Both the position numbers and the translations under genes were made by a program. This document shows positions 37,921 to 46,815 of a stretch of DNA of 64,000 nt, one piece after another (the stretch's first letter is position 1; the number at the start of each line of letters is the position of its first letter). Source of the DNA: Curtobacterium sp. S6 (GTDB lineage Bacteria > Actinomycetota > Actinomycetes > Actinomycetales > Micrococcaceae); assembly GCF_000710345.2 (NCBI RefSeq), contig NZ_JHEL01000015.1:124001-188000 (forward strand). The letters are read 5' to 3'. The notes under the pieces were generated by a model that was not told where the DNA came from, made no database searches, and saw only the letters and a list, made by a program, of their open reading frames with translations.

Positions 37921-38655
37921 CTACATCTCCTGGCCCTGAGCGGTTTCGTCGGTGCCGGGCTCGTCCAACCGCCCGAGGTCGGACTCCGCGGTCTCGACCT
38001 CGACGTTGAAGAGGGCCCGCAACTCCCGTTCACCGGCGGGCGTGGTGATGAGGAAGAGTTCGTCGTCGCCTTCGATGACGTCGTCGTCGCTCGGGGTGAT
38101 CGGCACGGCGTCGCGGAGGATAGCGACCAGGGTGGTTTCGGCCGGCCAATCGATGGTTTCGACGGTCCAGCCGACGTAAGGGTGATCGGTCGGGACCGTG
38201 TACTCGATGAGGGTCGCCCCGCCGGTCTGCAGGTCGAGCAATCGGACGACGTCGCCGACTTCCACGGCCTCCTCGACGAGGGCTGTCATGAGCCGAGGCG
38301 TGGACACCGCGACGTCGACGCCCCAGGACTCGTCGAAGAGCCATTCGTTCTTGGGGTTATTGACCCGTCCCACGGTCCGGGGTACACCGAATTCGGAGCG
38401 CGCGAGCAACGAGACGACCAGGTTGGACTTGTCGTCGCCGGTCGCGGCCACGATCACGTCGGCGTTCTGCGGTTCGGCCTGTCGGAGGACCGACAGCTCA
38501 CAGGCGTCTCCGATCAGCCAGTGCGCACCCCGGAGGTCCGACCGGCCGATCGACTCCGGCTTCTCGTCGAGGATCGTGACCCGGTGGCCGTGTCCCAGCA
38601 GCTCGTGCGCGATCGATGAGCCCACAGACCCCGCGCCGACAATCAGTACCTGCAC
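37921..38655 (-). CDS. trkA: TrkA-type RCK potassium-uptake regulator (second of a pair)
   Basis: 244 aa cytosolic protein with an RCK_N Rossmann domain (VLIVGAGSVGSSIAHELLG, residues 3-21; acidic end of strand 2 in ILDEKPE) and an RCK_C domain (about 135-220). The C-terminus is acidic. GTG 38655 begins the Rossmann fold and has AAAGGA upstream; the open frame extends further but overlaps the previous gene. The preceding RCK gene stops one base earlier, so they form a tight pair (the ceoB/ceoC pair of Mycobacterium). RCK proteins bind NAD(H)/ATP and gate TrkH/KtrB-type channels, but no channel of that type is in this window; the divergent neighbour is a KimA-like permease. Confidence 0.93.
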   Translation of the reverse strand: MQVLIVGAGSVGSSIAHELLGHGHRVTILDEKPESIGRSDLRGAHWLIGDACELSVLRQAEPQNADVIVAATGDDKSNLVVSLLARSEFGVPRTVGRVNNPKNEWLFDESWGVDVAVSTPRLMTALVEEAVEVGDVVRLLDLQTGGATLIEYTVPTDHPYVGWTVETIDWPAETTLVAILRDAVPITPSDDDVIEGDDELFLITTPAGERELRALFNVEVETAESDLGRLDEPGTDETAQGQEM

Positions 38656-38656
38656 G

Positions 38657-39457
38657 TTATTCCTTTCCCACGCCGCGCTCGAGGCCAGATTCGCCGGCAT
38701 CGTCCTCGTCCGTCTCGTTGAGACGTTCGACCGTCGAGGCCGGGCGGCCCCACGACCTTTGCTCGAGCTTCGGTTCGAGGGGCTCGGCGTCCACATCCGC
38801 CGGGGGAGCCGACAGAATCCTGGCCACGGTGTTCATCTCTTGCGTGCGCATCATGGCGTGCACGACGTCGCCCTGCTGATAGCTCGTGTCGGGGGTCGGC
38901 AACATCCCCTCACCAAAGCGGGTGATGAAGGCGATCCGCAATTCCGCGGCGTCCTCGATGTCGCTCAGCGGGTGTCCCGTCCACTCGTCGTGGAGCTGCA
39001 ATTCGGCCAGGACCAGGCGCCCGGAGGCCTCCCGATAGTCGCCGGTCATGGACTGCTCGGGCAGGATGCGCCGGAGCACCTGGTCCGTGCTCCAGCGGAC
39101 GGCCGCGACCGTGGGAACGCCGAGTCGCTGGAAGAATTCGGCCCGGTTCGGGTCGTTGATGCGCGCGACCACGTGAGCGACCTTGAATGTTTCGCGTGCC
39201 ACGCGGGAGGCGAGGATATTGGAGTTGTCACCGCTCGATACGGCGGCGAACGCATAGGCGTGCTCGATATCGGCACGCTTGAGGGTCTCGCGGTCAAAAC
39301 CGACGCCCTTGACCTTCTTGCCGTCAAAATCTTTGCGCAGGCGTCGGAAGGCGCGCTCATCCTGATCGATGATCGCCACGGTGTGTCCGGCCGATTCCAG
39401 CGAATGCGCGAGCATCACGCCGACGCGGCCGGCTCCCATGATGACGAAGTGGGGCAC
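38657..39457 (-). CDS. trkA: TrkA-type RCK potassium-uptake regulator (first of a pair)
   Basis: 266 aa. RCK_N starts at once with HFVIMGAGRVGVMLAHSL (3-20, GxGxxG) and has the acidic strand-2 end IIDQDERAF. RCK_C covers about 135-210. A basic and acidic unstructured tail (215-266) follows. The start is GTG 39457 with AGGAG 9 bases upstream. It is the first gene of the pair and diverges from the KimA-like permease with 125 bases between the starts. The regulated transporter could be that permease or an unlinked Trk channel; the sequence does not decide. Confidence 0.93.
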   Translation of the reverse strand: MPHFVIMGAGRVGVMLAHSLESAGHTVAIIDQDERAFRRLRKDFDGKKVKGVGFDRETLKRADIEHAYAFAAVSSGDNSNILASRVARETFKVAHVVARINDPNRAEFFQRLGVPTVAAVRWSTDQVLRRILPEQSMTGDYREASGRLVLAELQLHDEWTGHPLSDIEDAAELRIAFITRFGEGMLPTPDTSYQQGDVVHAMMRTQEMNTVARILSAPPADVDAEPLEPKLEQRSWGRPASTVERLNETDEDDAGESGLERGVGKE

Positions 39458-39568
39458 GGTGCAATGACTCCTGATAGTGATCGACTATGGACCCCCGGGG
39501 TGGTTTCAGCTCCGATGGGACTCATCACCAGGGTAATGCACGGCCAAGAATCCGTGACTCTCCTGCGG

Positions 39569-39574
39569 TAGCGT
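39569..39574 (+). promoter_or_regulatory. Putative -10 box for the KimA-like permease
   Basis: TAGCGT lies 8 nt before the GTG at 39583, with no Shine-Dalgarno sequence between. It would give a leaderless or near-leaderless mRNA. Confidence 0.4.
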
Positions 39575-39582
39575 ATGGCATT

Positions 39583-41541
39583 GTGCATTCACTACCCACT
39601 CGCGCTCGGCGCGCCCTCTTCGGCGCCCCGAAGGAGACCGAACAGATTCGGAGCTTGGCGCTGTCCAAGCGCTCGGCTCTGGCCGTCTTCGGCGCGGACG
39701 GGTTCTCGGCGATAGCGTACGCCCCGGACGAAATCATCATGGTGCTGGCGCTGGCCGGCACCGCCGGCCTGGCCATGTCGCCGTGGGTCGGTCTCGGCGT
39801 GGCGATCGTTCTGCTCCTCGTGATCGGAACGTACCGGTACAACATCCGCGACGTTGCGGTCTCCGGGGGCGACTACCACGTGGTGACCGAACTGCTCGGT
39901 CCCAAGACCGGCGCCGCGGCGGGCGTGAGCCTGCTCTTCGACTTCGTCCTGACCGTCTCGGTCTCGGTGTCCTCCGCAGCGACCTACCTCATCAGCTTGA
40001 TCCCCGCCCTGGCCGGTCACCGGCTCCCGGTCGCGGTGTTCCTGGTGGTCCTCCTGACCCTGCTGTTCATCCGGGGCCTGCGATTCATGGGTCGGGTCGC
40101 CGCGATCCCCGCGGCCCTCTTCGTGATCTGTTTGACCGCGACCCTGGCCGTGGGCCTCGTCGAGGCGTGGACCGGCAACCTGGGCCGGGCTCCGAGCCAC
40201 GAGTTCTATGTCCGCCCGGAGACGGCCGAGTCCAACGCCCTGACCGGATTTGGCCTGGTCCTGCTGATCGCTCGGTCTTTCTCCTCCGGGGCCGTCACGC
40301 TGACCGGCGTCGAGTCGGTCAGCAACTCGGTGCGGTTCTTCGCCCCGCCCAAGGCCAAGAACGCCGCCCGGAGCCTGACGATCACCGGTATCGCCACCGC
40401 CGTGGCGCTGGTCGCCGTCCTCTACCTGGCCCGGTCCAGCGGGGCCGTCGTGACGATCGATTCCACTCAGCTGGTCCTCGGGGGCAGGGCGCAGTCCCCG
40501 GACTTCCAACAGATGCCGATCCTCGCGCAGGTGGCCGATGCCGTGAGCGGGCACGGAGCGCTATTCCACGTGCTCCTCGTCAGCATCGTGCTGTTTCTCC
40601 TCTTGGCGCCCGCCGCGGCCTACGCGGGTTTTCCGATCCTCGCCTCGACCATGGCGGAGAAGGGCTATCTGCCGGTCCATTTTCGGGCCCGCAGCAATAG
40701 GTCCCTGTACGCGAACGGGGTCTTGGTCCTCGGCGCGTCGGCCGCGGTGGTGACCCTGGCCTTCGGGGCCGATGTCAACGCGCTGATCCAGTTGTACGTG
40801 GTCGGGGTGCTGTTCTCGATGTCCCTGACGCAGACGGCCGTCTTCATCCGACGCCGTCGCGAGATCCGGGTTGTTCTGGATTCCCAACCGAGACGATTGC
40901 TCCTGCGGGACCAGATCATCACCATGGTTGGGCTGGTCGCGACCGTCTCGGCGACCCTCGTGGTGCTGTTGACCAAACTCGCCCAAGGAGCCTGGGTCAC
41001 CGTGTTGGTCGTCGGCCTCGTGACCTTGGCCGCCTGGGCCATCAAGAAGCACTATTCCGCGATCGAACGGGAGCTAGCCGTGACCCAGAAGAATCCCCTC
41101 AAGGCGCTTCCCTCCCGGGTCCACGCGATCGTCGTGGTGCCCCGGTTGAGGAAGCCGGCGTTGCGGGCGATCGCCTACGCCCGAGCCACCCGGCCCTCGA
41201 CCATCGAGGCCGTGGTGATGAACGTGGACGAGGCCGGAACCCGCACCACGCGAAAGCTGTGGGATAAATACGAGGTTCCGGTTCCGCTGACGATCCTCGC
41301 CTCGCCCTATCGAGACCCGGTCACACCGGTCATCGAGCACGTGAGGGGCGTGCGGCAGGCTTCGCCCCGGGACGTGGTGATCGTGTACGTTCCGGAATAC
41401 GTCCTGGAACACTGGTGGGATAAATTCCTCCACCACCGTTCGGGCCAAAAAATTGCCGCGGCGCTACGCCGCGAACCCGGAGTCGTCACGGCCATGGTGC
41501 CCTGGCGACTGGGACACGAAGACGAGGAGAACCTGGCGTGA
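39583..41541 (+). CDS. KimA-like APC-superfamily potassium transporter
   Basis: 652 aa with 12 membrane helices (to about 470) and a 180-residue cytosolic C-terminal domain (SRVHAIVVVPRL...) with the USP-like strand pattern. The N-terminus RRALFGAPKETEQI and the motif ADGFSAIAY (38-46) match the KimA/YdaO family. D39 and Y46 have the spacing of KimA D36/Y43, and D120/T124 in LLFDFVLTV that of D117/T121, residues I recall as part of the K+ and proton site. I chose GTG 39583 over the upstream frame start because the family N-terminus begins there. The downstream methyltransferase overlaps its stop. Potassium as substrate is inferred from these residues and the adjacent RCK genes; general amino-acid permease is the alternative. 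Confidence 0.75.
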   Translation: MHSLPTRARRALFGAPKETEQIRSLALSKRSALAVFGADGFSAIAYAPDEIIMVLALAGTAGLAMSPWVGLGVAIVLLLVIGTYRYNIRDVAVSGGDYHVVTELLGPKTGAAAGVSLLFDFVLTVSVSVSSAATYLISLIPALAGHRLPVAVFLVVLLTLLFIRGLRFMGRVAAIPAALFVICLTATLAVGLVEAWTGNLGRAPSHEFYVRPETAESNALTGFGLVLLIARSFSSGAVTLTGVESVSNSVRFFAPPKAKNAARSLTITGIATAVALVAVLYLARSSGAVVTIDSTQLVLGGRAQSPDFQQMPILAQVADAVSGHGALFHVLLVSIVLFLLLAPAAAYAGFPILASTMAEKGYLPVHFRARSNRSLYANGVLVLGASAAVVTLAFGADVNALIQLYVVGVLFSMSLTQTAVFIRRRREIRVVLDSQPRRLLLRDQIITMVGLVATVSATLVVLLTKLAQGAWVTVLVVGLVTLAAWAIKKHYSAIERELAVTQKNPLKALPSRVHAIVVVPRLRKPALRAIAYARATRPSTIEAVVMNVDEAGTRTTRKLWDKYEVPVPLTILASPYRDPVTPVIEHVRGVRQASPRDVVIVYVPEYVLEHWWDKFLHHRSGQKIAAALRREPGVVTAMVPWRLGHEDEENLA

Positions 41542-42989
41542 TCGAAGAAGGCAGCGTGGTCGAGCTCGACCTCGAACGAATGGCACACGGCGGCGCGGCG
41601 GTCGGCCGGCACGACGGGCTGGTGTACTTCGTCCGCAACGGGTTGCCGACAGAACGCGTTCGGGCCCGGGTGGAGTCCCTCGGGAAAGGCGGACGCTTCG
41701 CGAACGCGGAAGTCGTCGAGGTCTTGCGGCGATCGGAAGATCGCCGAGCTCACCCGTGGGCCCCGGCGGATCCCGAATCGACCGATCTTCCGGTGGGCGG
41801 CGCCGACTACGGTCACATTCTTCCCGCGGCGCAACGCCGCCTCAAGACCGAGATCGTCCGGGAACAGCTGGTGCGTCTCGGGGGCATCGACGCCGCCTCG
41901 GAGGTCCTGAGCCGCCTGGCGGTCGAACCGCTGGACCGCGGGCATGACGAAGGCTGGCGCACCCGTGTTCATTGGGCCGTCGACGACGCGGGCCGGCTCG
42001 GCATGCACCCGTTCCACGGCTCCGAGATCATCCCGGTGCGCGAACTACCGTTCGCCGTCCCCGCGATCAACGAACTCCGCCTGCACGAGGGCGAATGGCG
42101 CAATATTGATCGGGTGGATGTCGCGGCGCCATCGTGCGGCTCCTCGCCGCTGATCGTCTTCACGGCCGCCGACGGCGTGGTTCCCGAGGAAATCGCCGAC
42201 GACATCGACGTCGAACTCGGCATGTGCCTGCCGACCGATGTTCCGGTCGGCGCGGTGATTCTGCCTGCCCCGCGATCGGGCCGCCGGCGCGGGGAAAAGC
42301 CGTCACCCGAGGTGGTTCGCGGAACCGGACAGGTGCTGGAATCCCTGACCCTTCCCGGAGGGTCGCAGGTAAGCTTCCGCATCAGCGCCGGGGGATTCTG
42401 GCAAAACCATCGGGCCGCGCCCGAGCGCCTGGTCGAGATCGTCTCCGAGGCGGCCGACCTGGCGGAAGCGGAGACCGCCTGGGATCTCTACGCCGGGGCC
42501 GGGCTCCTGACCTCCGCGCTCGCGGACGCCGTGGGGCCCAACGGCACGGTCTGGAGCGTGGAGGGGTCGCCCGTGACCGCCGCCGATGCCGAGCACAACT
42601 TTGGTCCGGACGGTCAGGCCCGGACCCCACGCGCCGCGAAGACGCGGATTCTCGTGACGCGTTCCGGGGTCGAACAGGCCCTGGCCCGCTGGGGGAGGCC
42701 CGACCCGAGAAAAAAGGCACCCGTCCGTGCGGTTCGTCACGAGAGCACCGGGACCCCCGACGTCGTGGTGCTCGACCCGCCGCGGCAAGGCGCCGGCCGC
42801 AAGGTCGTGGACCGGCTATCCGAGATCGGCCCAAGGCGGATCGTCTACGTTGCGTGCGATCCGGCCGCCCTCGGGCGGGACACCGGGTACCTGCTAGCCG
42901 ACGGCTGGAAACTCTCCCGCGTCGTGGGGCTCGACATGTACCCGGACACGCATCACGTGGAGACGATCGCGGTCTTTGACCGTGCGTGA
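41538..42989 (+). CDS. TrmA/RumA-type class I RNA (uracil-5-)methyltransferase with TRAM domain
   Basis: 483 aa. The N-terminal TRAM RNA-binding domain (about 1-65; GSVVELDLERMAHGGAAVG) is followed by a central domain and a Rossmann methyltransferase with the SAM motif DLYAGAGLLTSAL (about 315-327). The nucleophile is C440 in YVACDPAALGRD and the general base E475 in HHVET, 35 residues apart as in RumA. DPPRQG precedes it. I see no cysteine set for the RumA [4Fe-4S] cluster. The substrate RNA is unknown (tRNA or rRNA uracil). GTG 41538 overlaps the permease stop by four bases (GTGA), so the two are translationally coupled, the same order as Mycobacterium Rv2690c-Rv2689c. Confidence 0.9.
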   Translation: MIEEGSVVELDLERMAHGGAAVGRHDGLVYFVRNGLPTERVRARVESLGKGGRFANAEVVEVLRRSEDRRAHPWAPADPESTDLPVGGADYGHILPAAQRRLKTEIVREQLVRLGGIDAASEVLSRLAVEPLDRGHDEGWRTRVHWAVDDAGRLGMHPFHGSEIIPVRELPFAVPAINELRLHEGEWRNIDRVDVAAPSCGSSPLIVFTAADGVVPEEIADDIDVELGMCLPTDVPVGAVILPAPRSGRRRGEKPSPEVVRGTGQVLESLTLPGGSQVSFRISAGGFWQNHRAAPERLVEIVSEAADLAEAETAWDLYAGAGLLTSALADAVGPNGTVWSVEGSPVTAADAEHNFGPDGQARTPRAAKTRILVTRSGVEQALARWGRPDPRKKAPVRAVRHESTGTPDVVVLDPPRQGAGRKVVDRLSEIGPRRIVYVACDPAALGRDTGYLLADGWKLSRVVGLDMYPDTHHVETIAVFDRA

Positions 42990-43215
42990 AATGCCTCGTC
43001 GCGAGGTGGTTCGTCCTCGGCACAAAGTGGCGTCACATGAGGTTGCCGCCCCGAACAACGGGTAGACTTCCTGACGAAGGCTTAGTGTCACTGTGTCTCT
43101 AAAGGTTTGCATCACACCTAACACCGACGCTCGGCGAGAGCGTAATAACGCTAGGACTCACCTGGGGACACGGAACTACGCCTGGTAATGACAGTGGCGA
43201 GAGGAGTCCCAAGCA

Positions 43216-46023
43216 ATGAGCACTGTGGACAGCTTCGGGGCCAAGGGCGCGCTGAGCGTCAATGGAACCGACTACGAAATTTTCCGATTGAGCAAGGTCG
43301 ACGGCGCGGAAAAGCTGCCGTTCAGCCTCAAGGTTTTGCTCGAAAACCTGCTTCGCACCGAAGATGGCGCGAACATCACCGATGAGCACATCAAGGCCCT
43401 GGCCAACTGGAACCCGACGTCCGAACCGGACACCGAAATTCAGTTCACCCCGGCCCGCGTGATCATGCAGGACTTCACCGGCGTTCCCTGCGTGGTGGAT
43501 TTGGCCACCATGCGCGAGGCCGTGAAGGACCTCGGTGGCGATCCCACCAAGATCAATCCGCTGGCCCCGGCCGAGCTGGTGATCGACCACTCGGTGCAGA
43601 TCGACTCCTTCGGCAACAAGGACGCGATCGAGCGCAACATGGACATCGAGTACCAGCGCAACGGTGAGCGGTACCAGTTCCTCCGGTGGGGCCAGTCCGC
43701 ATTCGAGGACTTCAAGGTGGTCCCCCCGGGAATGGGCATCGTGCACCAGGTCAACATCGAGTACCTGGCCCGCACCGTCATGTCCCGCGAGGTCGACGGC
43801 GTGCTCCGTGCGTACCCGGACACCCTGGTCGGCACCGACTCCCACACGACCATGGTCAACGGCCTGGGCGTGTTGGGCTGGGGCGTCGGCGGCATCGAGG
43901 CGGAAGCCGCGATGCTGGGTCAGCCCGTGTCGATGTTGATCCCCAAGGTCGTGGGCTTCAAGCTCAAGGGCAAGATCCCCGCGGGCGCGACCGCGACCGA
44001 CGTCGTGCTGACCATCACCCAGATGCTCCGCGAGCAGGGCGTGGTCGGCAAGTTCGTCGAGTTCTACGGCGAAGGCGTCGGCGAGGTGCCCCTGGCAAAC
44101 CGCGCGACCATCGGTAACATGAGCCCCGAGTTCGGCTCGACCGCCGCGATCTTCCCGATCGACGACGTGACCCTGGACTACCTGCGCCTGACCGGCCGCA
44201 GCGAGGACCAGGTCGCCTTGGTCGAGAAGTACACCAAGGAACAGGGCCTCTGGCACGACCCGAGCAACGAGGTCGAGTACTCCGAGTACCTCGAGCTCGA
44301 CCTGTCCACGGTGGTTCCCTCGATCGCCGGCCCGAAGCGTCCGCAGGACCGCATCGAGCTGACCAACGCCAAGAACCAGTTCCGTGCGGATCTGGACAAC
44401 TACGTGGACGGCAAGCAGTCCGAGGCGGGCGACGAATCGTTCCCGGCCTCTGACGCCCCTGCCGCCACGACCTCGCGCGAGGACCGGGAAGAGCAGCGTC
44501 CGCGCCGTGCCTCCGCGGCGGCTTCGGCCCAGGGACGTCAGTCCACGCCGGTCGAGGTCGATATGCCCGACGGGCGCGAATTCGAGCTGGATCACGGCGC
44601 CGTCGCGATCGCATCGATCACCTCGTGCACCAACACCTCCAACCCGTCCGTCATGATGGCGGCCGGTGTGCTGGCACGTAACGCCGCGGCCAAGGGCCTC
44701 ACCGCCAAGCCGTGGGTCAAGACCTCGATCGCCCCGGGCTCCAAGGTCGTCACGGACTACTACGAGAAGTCCGGGCTCCTGCCGGAGCTGGAGAAGGTCG
44801 GATTCTACGTCGTCGGCTACGGCTGCACGACCTGCATCGGCAACTCCGGTCCGCTCGAGGACGAGATCTCCAAGGCCGTCAGCGACAACGACCTGTCGGT
44901 CACCTCGGTCCTCTCGGGTAACCGTAACTTCGAGGGACGCATCAACCCCGACGTCAAGATGAACTACCTGGCCTCGCCGCCATTGGTCATCGCCTACTCG
45001 CTGGCCGGGTCCATGGACTTCGACTTCGAGAACGACGCCCTGGGGCAGGATGCGGACGGCAACGACGTCTACCTCAAGGACATCTGGCCGGACCCGGCCG
45101 AGGTCCAGAGCATCATCGACGATTCCGTGTCCACGGATCAGTACAGCTCCGAGTACGGCACGATCTTCGATGGCGACGAGCGCTGGCAGAACCTGAACAC
45201 GCCGACCGGTAACACCTTCGAGTGGGACGAGAAGTCCACCTACGTCCGCAAGCCACCGTACTTCGAGGGCATGACGATGGACCCGGATCCCGTCGAAGAC
45301 GTGAAGGACGCGCGCGTGCTTCTTAAGCTCGGCGATTCGGTGACCACCGACCACATCTCTCCGGCCGGTTCGTTCAAGTCGGATACTCCGGCGGGGCGCT
45401 ACCTCATGGAGAACGGCGTGGAGCGCAAGGACTTCAACTCCTACGGGTCGCGTCGTGGTAACCACGAGGTCATGATTCGCGGCACGTTCGCGAACATCCG
45501 CATCAAGAACGAACTGCTGGACGGCGTCGAGGGTGGCTTCACCCGAGACTTCACTCAGGGTGGAGAGCAGTCCTCGGTGTACGATGCCGCGCAGAACTAC
45601 GCTGCGCAGGGTACCCCGCTGGTCGTCTTGGGCGGTAAGGAATACGGCACGGGTTCGTCCCGTGACTGGGCCGCAAAGGGCACGCGCCTGCTGGGCGTCA
45701 AGGCCGTCATCGCGGAGTCCTTCGAGCGTATTCACCGCTCCAACCTGATCGGTATGGGCGTGCTTCCGCTCCAGTTCCCGCAGGGCGAGTCGCACTCGTC
45801 CCTCGGTCTGGATGGAACCGAAACGTTCTCGATCACGGGTGTCACCGAGATCAACGAGGGCACGACCCCCAAGACGGTCCACGTGACGGCGACCTCGGAA
45901 GATGGCAAGACCACCGAGTTCGACGCCGACGTGCGCATCGATACCCCAGGCGAGCGCGAGTACTTCCGTAACGGAGGCATCTTGCAGTACGTCCTGAGGA
46001 ACCTGGTCCGCGCGGCCAACTAG
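43216..46023 (+). CDS. acnA: Aconitate hydratase
   Basis: TCA-cycle enzyme interconverting citrate and isocitrate, 935 aa with one [4Fe-4S] cluster. Cluster ligands are C471 ([11 protein letters not shown]) and C537/C540 ([11 protein letters not shown]). Substrate-binding stretches such as [20 protein letters not shown] (about 208-227) and the C-terminal swivel domain with [10 protein letters not shown] are visible. A 45-residue Ser/Ala/Arg-rich insert (about 410-450) is typical of actinobacterial AcnA. Codon use is strongly biased to C-ending codons, suggesting high expression. GAGGAG precedes ATG 43216. No acnR repressor gene follows; a strong terminator does. A TAGACT at 43063-43068 could be the -10 box of a 140-nt leader. 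Confidence 0.97.
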   Translation: MSTVDSFGAKGALSVNGTDYEIFRLSKVDGAEKLPFSLKVLLENLLRTEDGANITDEHIKALANWNPTSEPDTEIQFTPARVIMQDFTGVPCVVDLATMREAVKDLGGDPTKINPLAPAELVIDHSVQIDSFGNKDAIERNMDIEYQRNGERYQFLRWGQSAFEDFKVVPPGMGIVHQVNIEYLARTVMSREVDGVLRAYPDTLVGTDSHTTMVNGLGVLGWGVGGIEAEAAMLGQPVSMLIPKVVGFKLKGKIPAGATATDVVLTITQMLREQGVVGKFVEFYGEGVGEVPLANRATIGNMSPEFGSTAAIFPIDDVTLDYLRLTGRSEDQVALVEKYTKEQGLWHDPSNEVEYSEYLELDLSTVVPSIAGPKRPQDRIELTNAKNQFRADLDNYVDGKQSEAGDESFPASDAPAATTSREDREEQRPRRASAAASAQGRQSTPVEVDMPDGREFELDHGAVAIASITSCTNTSNPSVMMAAGVLARNAAAKGLTAKPWVKTSIAPGSKVVTDYYEKSGLLPELEKVGFYVVGYGCTTCIGNSGPLEDEISKAVSDNDLSVTSVLSGNRNFEGRINPDVKMNYLASPPLVIAYSLAGSMDFDFENDALGQDADGNDVYLKDIWPDPAEVQSIIDDSVSTDQYSSEYGTIFDGDERWQNLNTPTGNTFEWDEKSTYVRKPPYFEGMTMDPDPVEDVKDARVLLKLGDSVTTDHISPAGSFKSDTPAGRYLMENGVERKDFNSYGSRRGNHEVMIRGTFANIRIKNELLDGVEGGFTRDFTQGGEQSSVYDAAQNYAAQGTPLVVLGGKEYGTGSSRDWAAKGTRLLGVKAVIAESFERIHRSNLIGMGVLPLQFPQGESHSSLGLDGTETFSITGVTEINEGTTPKTVHVTATSEDGKTTEFDADVRIDTPGEREYFRNGGILQYVLRNLVRAAN

Positions 46024-46039
46024 GGGCACCGCCCTTCTC

Positions 46040-46080
46040 AGCGCCGGGCGTGGGAGTCACCGACTCCCGCGCCCGGCGCT
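46040..46080 (+). terminator. Terminator downstream of acnA
   Basis: A 19-bp stem with one G-T pair (46040-46058 with 46062-46080) and a 3-base ACC loop is followed by TTGT. It lies 16 bases after the acnA stop. Confidence 0.88.
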
Positions 46081-46167
46081 TTGTCGTATCCTCTGCCTCG
46101 CGGTCCGGCGCGGATGCCGAAGGCGGCCGGCGGGACGGGCTTCCCGAACCGGCCGCTCGAGCCGCGG

Positions 46168-46671
46168 CTAACGAATCGTGACGCGACCACCGGTGACGGA
46201 CACGGTGTATTCGGGCAGCGGCTTGGGCGCGGGGCCGCCCTGCACCGACCCATCCGTCAGGGAGAACTGCGAGCTGTGACAGGGGCACATGATGACGTCC
46301 TTCTTCACATCCACCGAGCAGCCCTGGTGCGTGCACGACGAGCTGAACGCCTTGAACTCTCCTTCTTTCGGCTGGGAGACGATCGCGGTCACCCCGTCGG
46401 CCGAGGCCTTGACGCCTCCGCCGACCGGAACCTCGGAGGCCGAGGTGAGGTCCACGGGGTGACTCGGGTCGATGCTTGCCTTTCCGTCGGATTCTCCGCC
46501 CGAGTCCGAACCGCAGGCAGTCAGGACGACCGCGGAGCCCGCGATGATACCGGCGCCGGCCAGGGCCGTGCGGCGGGGAGTTTCCGGCGCGGCGGTTTCC
46601 GGGGTGGCGGCCGCGTCGTGCGGGCTCGTGCCGGTGACGCCTCGGGCAGTCGTGGGGAAGTGATCGGTCAT
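46168..46671 (-). CDS. Exported Rieske [2Fe-2S] protein (probable Tat lipoprotein)
   Basis: 167 aa. After a 30-residue leader comes a twin-arginine signal (TPRRTALAGAG, R33-R34), a hydrophobic stretch and a lipobox LTAC (50-53), so the mature protein probably starts at a lipidated C53. The Rieske domain binds its cluster through C113/H115 (CTHQGC) and C129/H132 (CPCH), with C118 and C131 forming the usual stabilising disulfide. It is too short to be the QcrA subunit of the bc1 complex and lacks its three N-terminal helices, so it is a stand-alone extracellular electron-transfer protein of unknown partner. ATG 46671 follows GGAGGCC. fadJ precedes it by 144 bases. Confidence 0.9.
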   Translation of the reverse strand: MTDHFPTTARGVTGTSPHDAAATPETAAPETPRRTALAGAGIIAGSAVVLTACGSDSGGESDGKASIDPSHPVDLTSASEVPVGGGVKASADGVTAIVSQPKEGEFKAFSSSCTHQGCSVDVKKDVIMCPCHSSQFSLTDGSVQGGPAPKPLPEYTVSVTGGRVTIR

Positions 46672-46758
46672 GATGGCCTCCGTGGGTGTGCGTTGCGGTG
46701 GTGGCGGGCTGGGCCTGTGATCGCGCCGACGAGACGAAGCGAGGCGGCCGTTAACGGG

Positions 46759-46803
46759 CTCGGCCCACCGGGCGCCCGAGGCGGGCGCGGCCGGTGGGCC
46801 GAG
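46759..46803 (-). terminator. Nested hairpin after fadJ
   Basis: A 13-bp outer stem (CTCGGCCCACCGG and its complement) encloses a perfect 7-bp inner stem (GCGCCCG/CGGGCGC). It lies 12 bases past the fadJ stop. There is no T-tract, so termination is likely but not certain. Confidence 0.6.
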
Positions 46804-46815
46804 TCGTCGAGGACG

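Noticed and set aside
43099-46029. 976-aa open frame antisense to acnA
   Set aside because: It mirrors the strongly codon-biased aconitase gene; the peptide is Val/Gly/Arg/His/Asp-rich shadow sequence with no domain. Long antisense frames are expected opposite G/C-ending codons.
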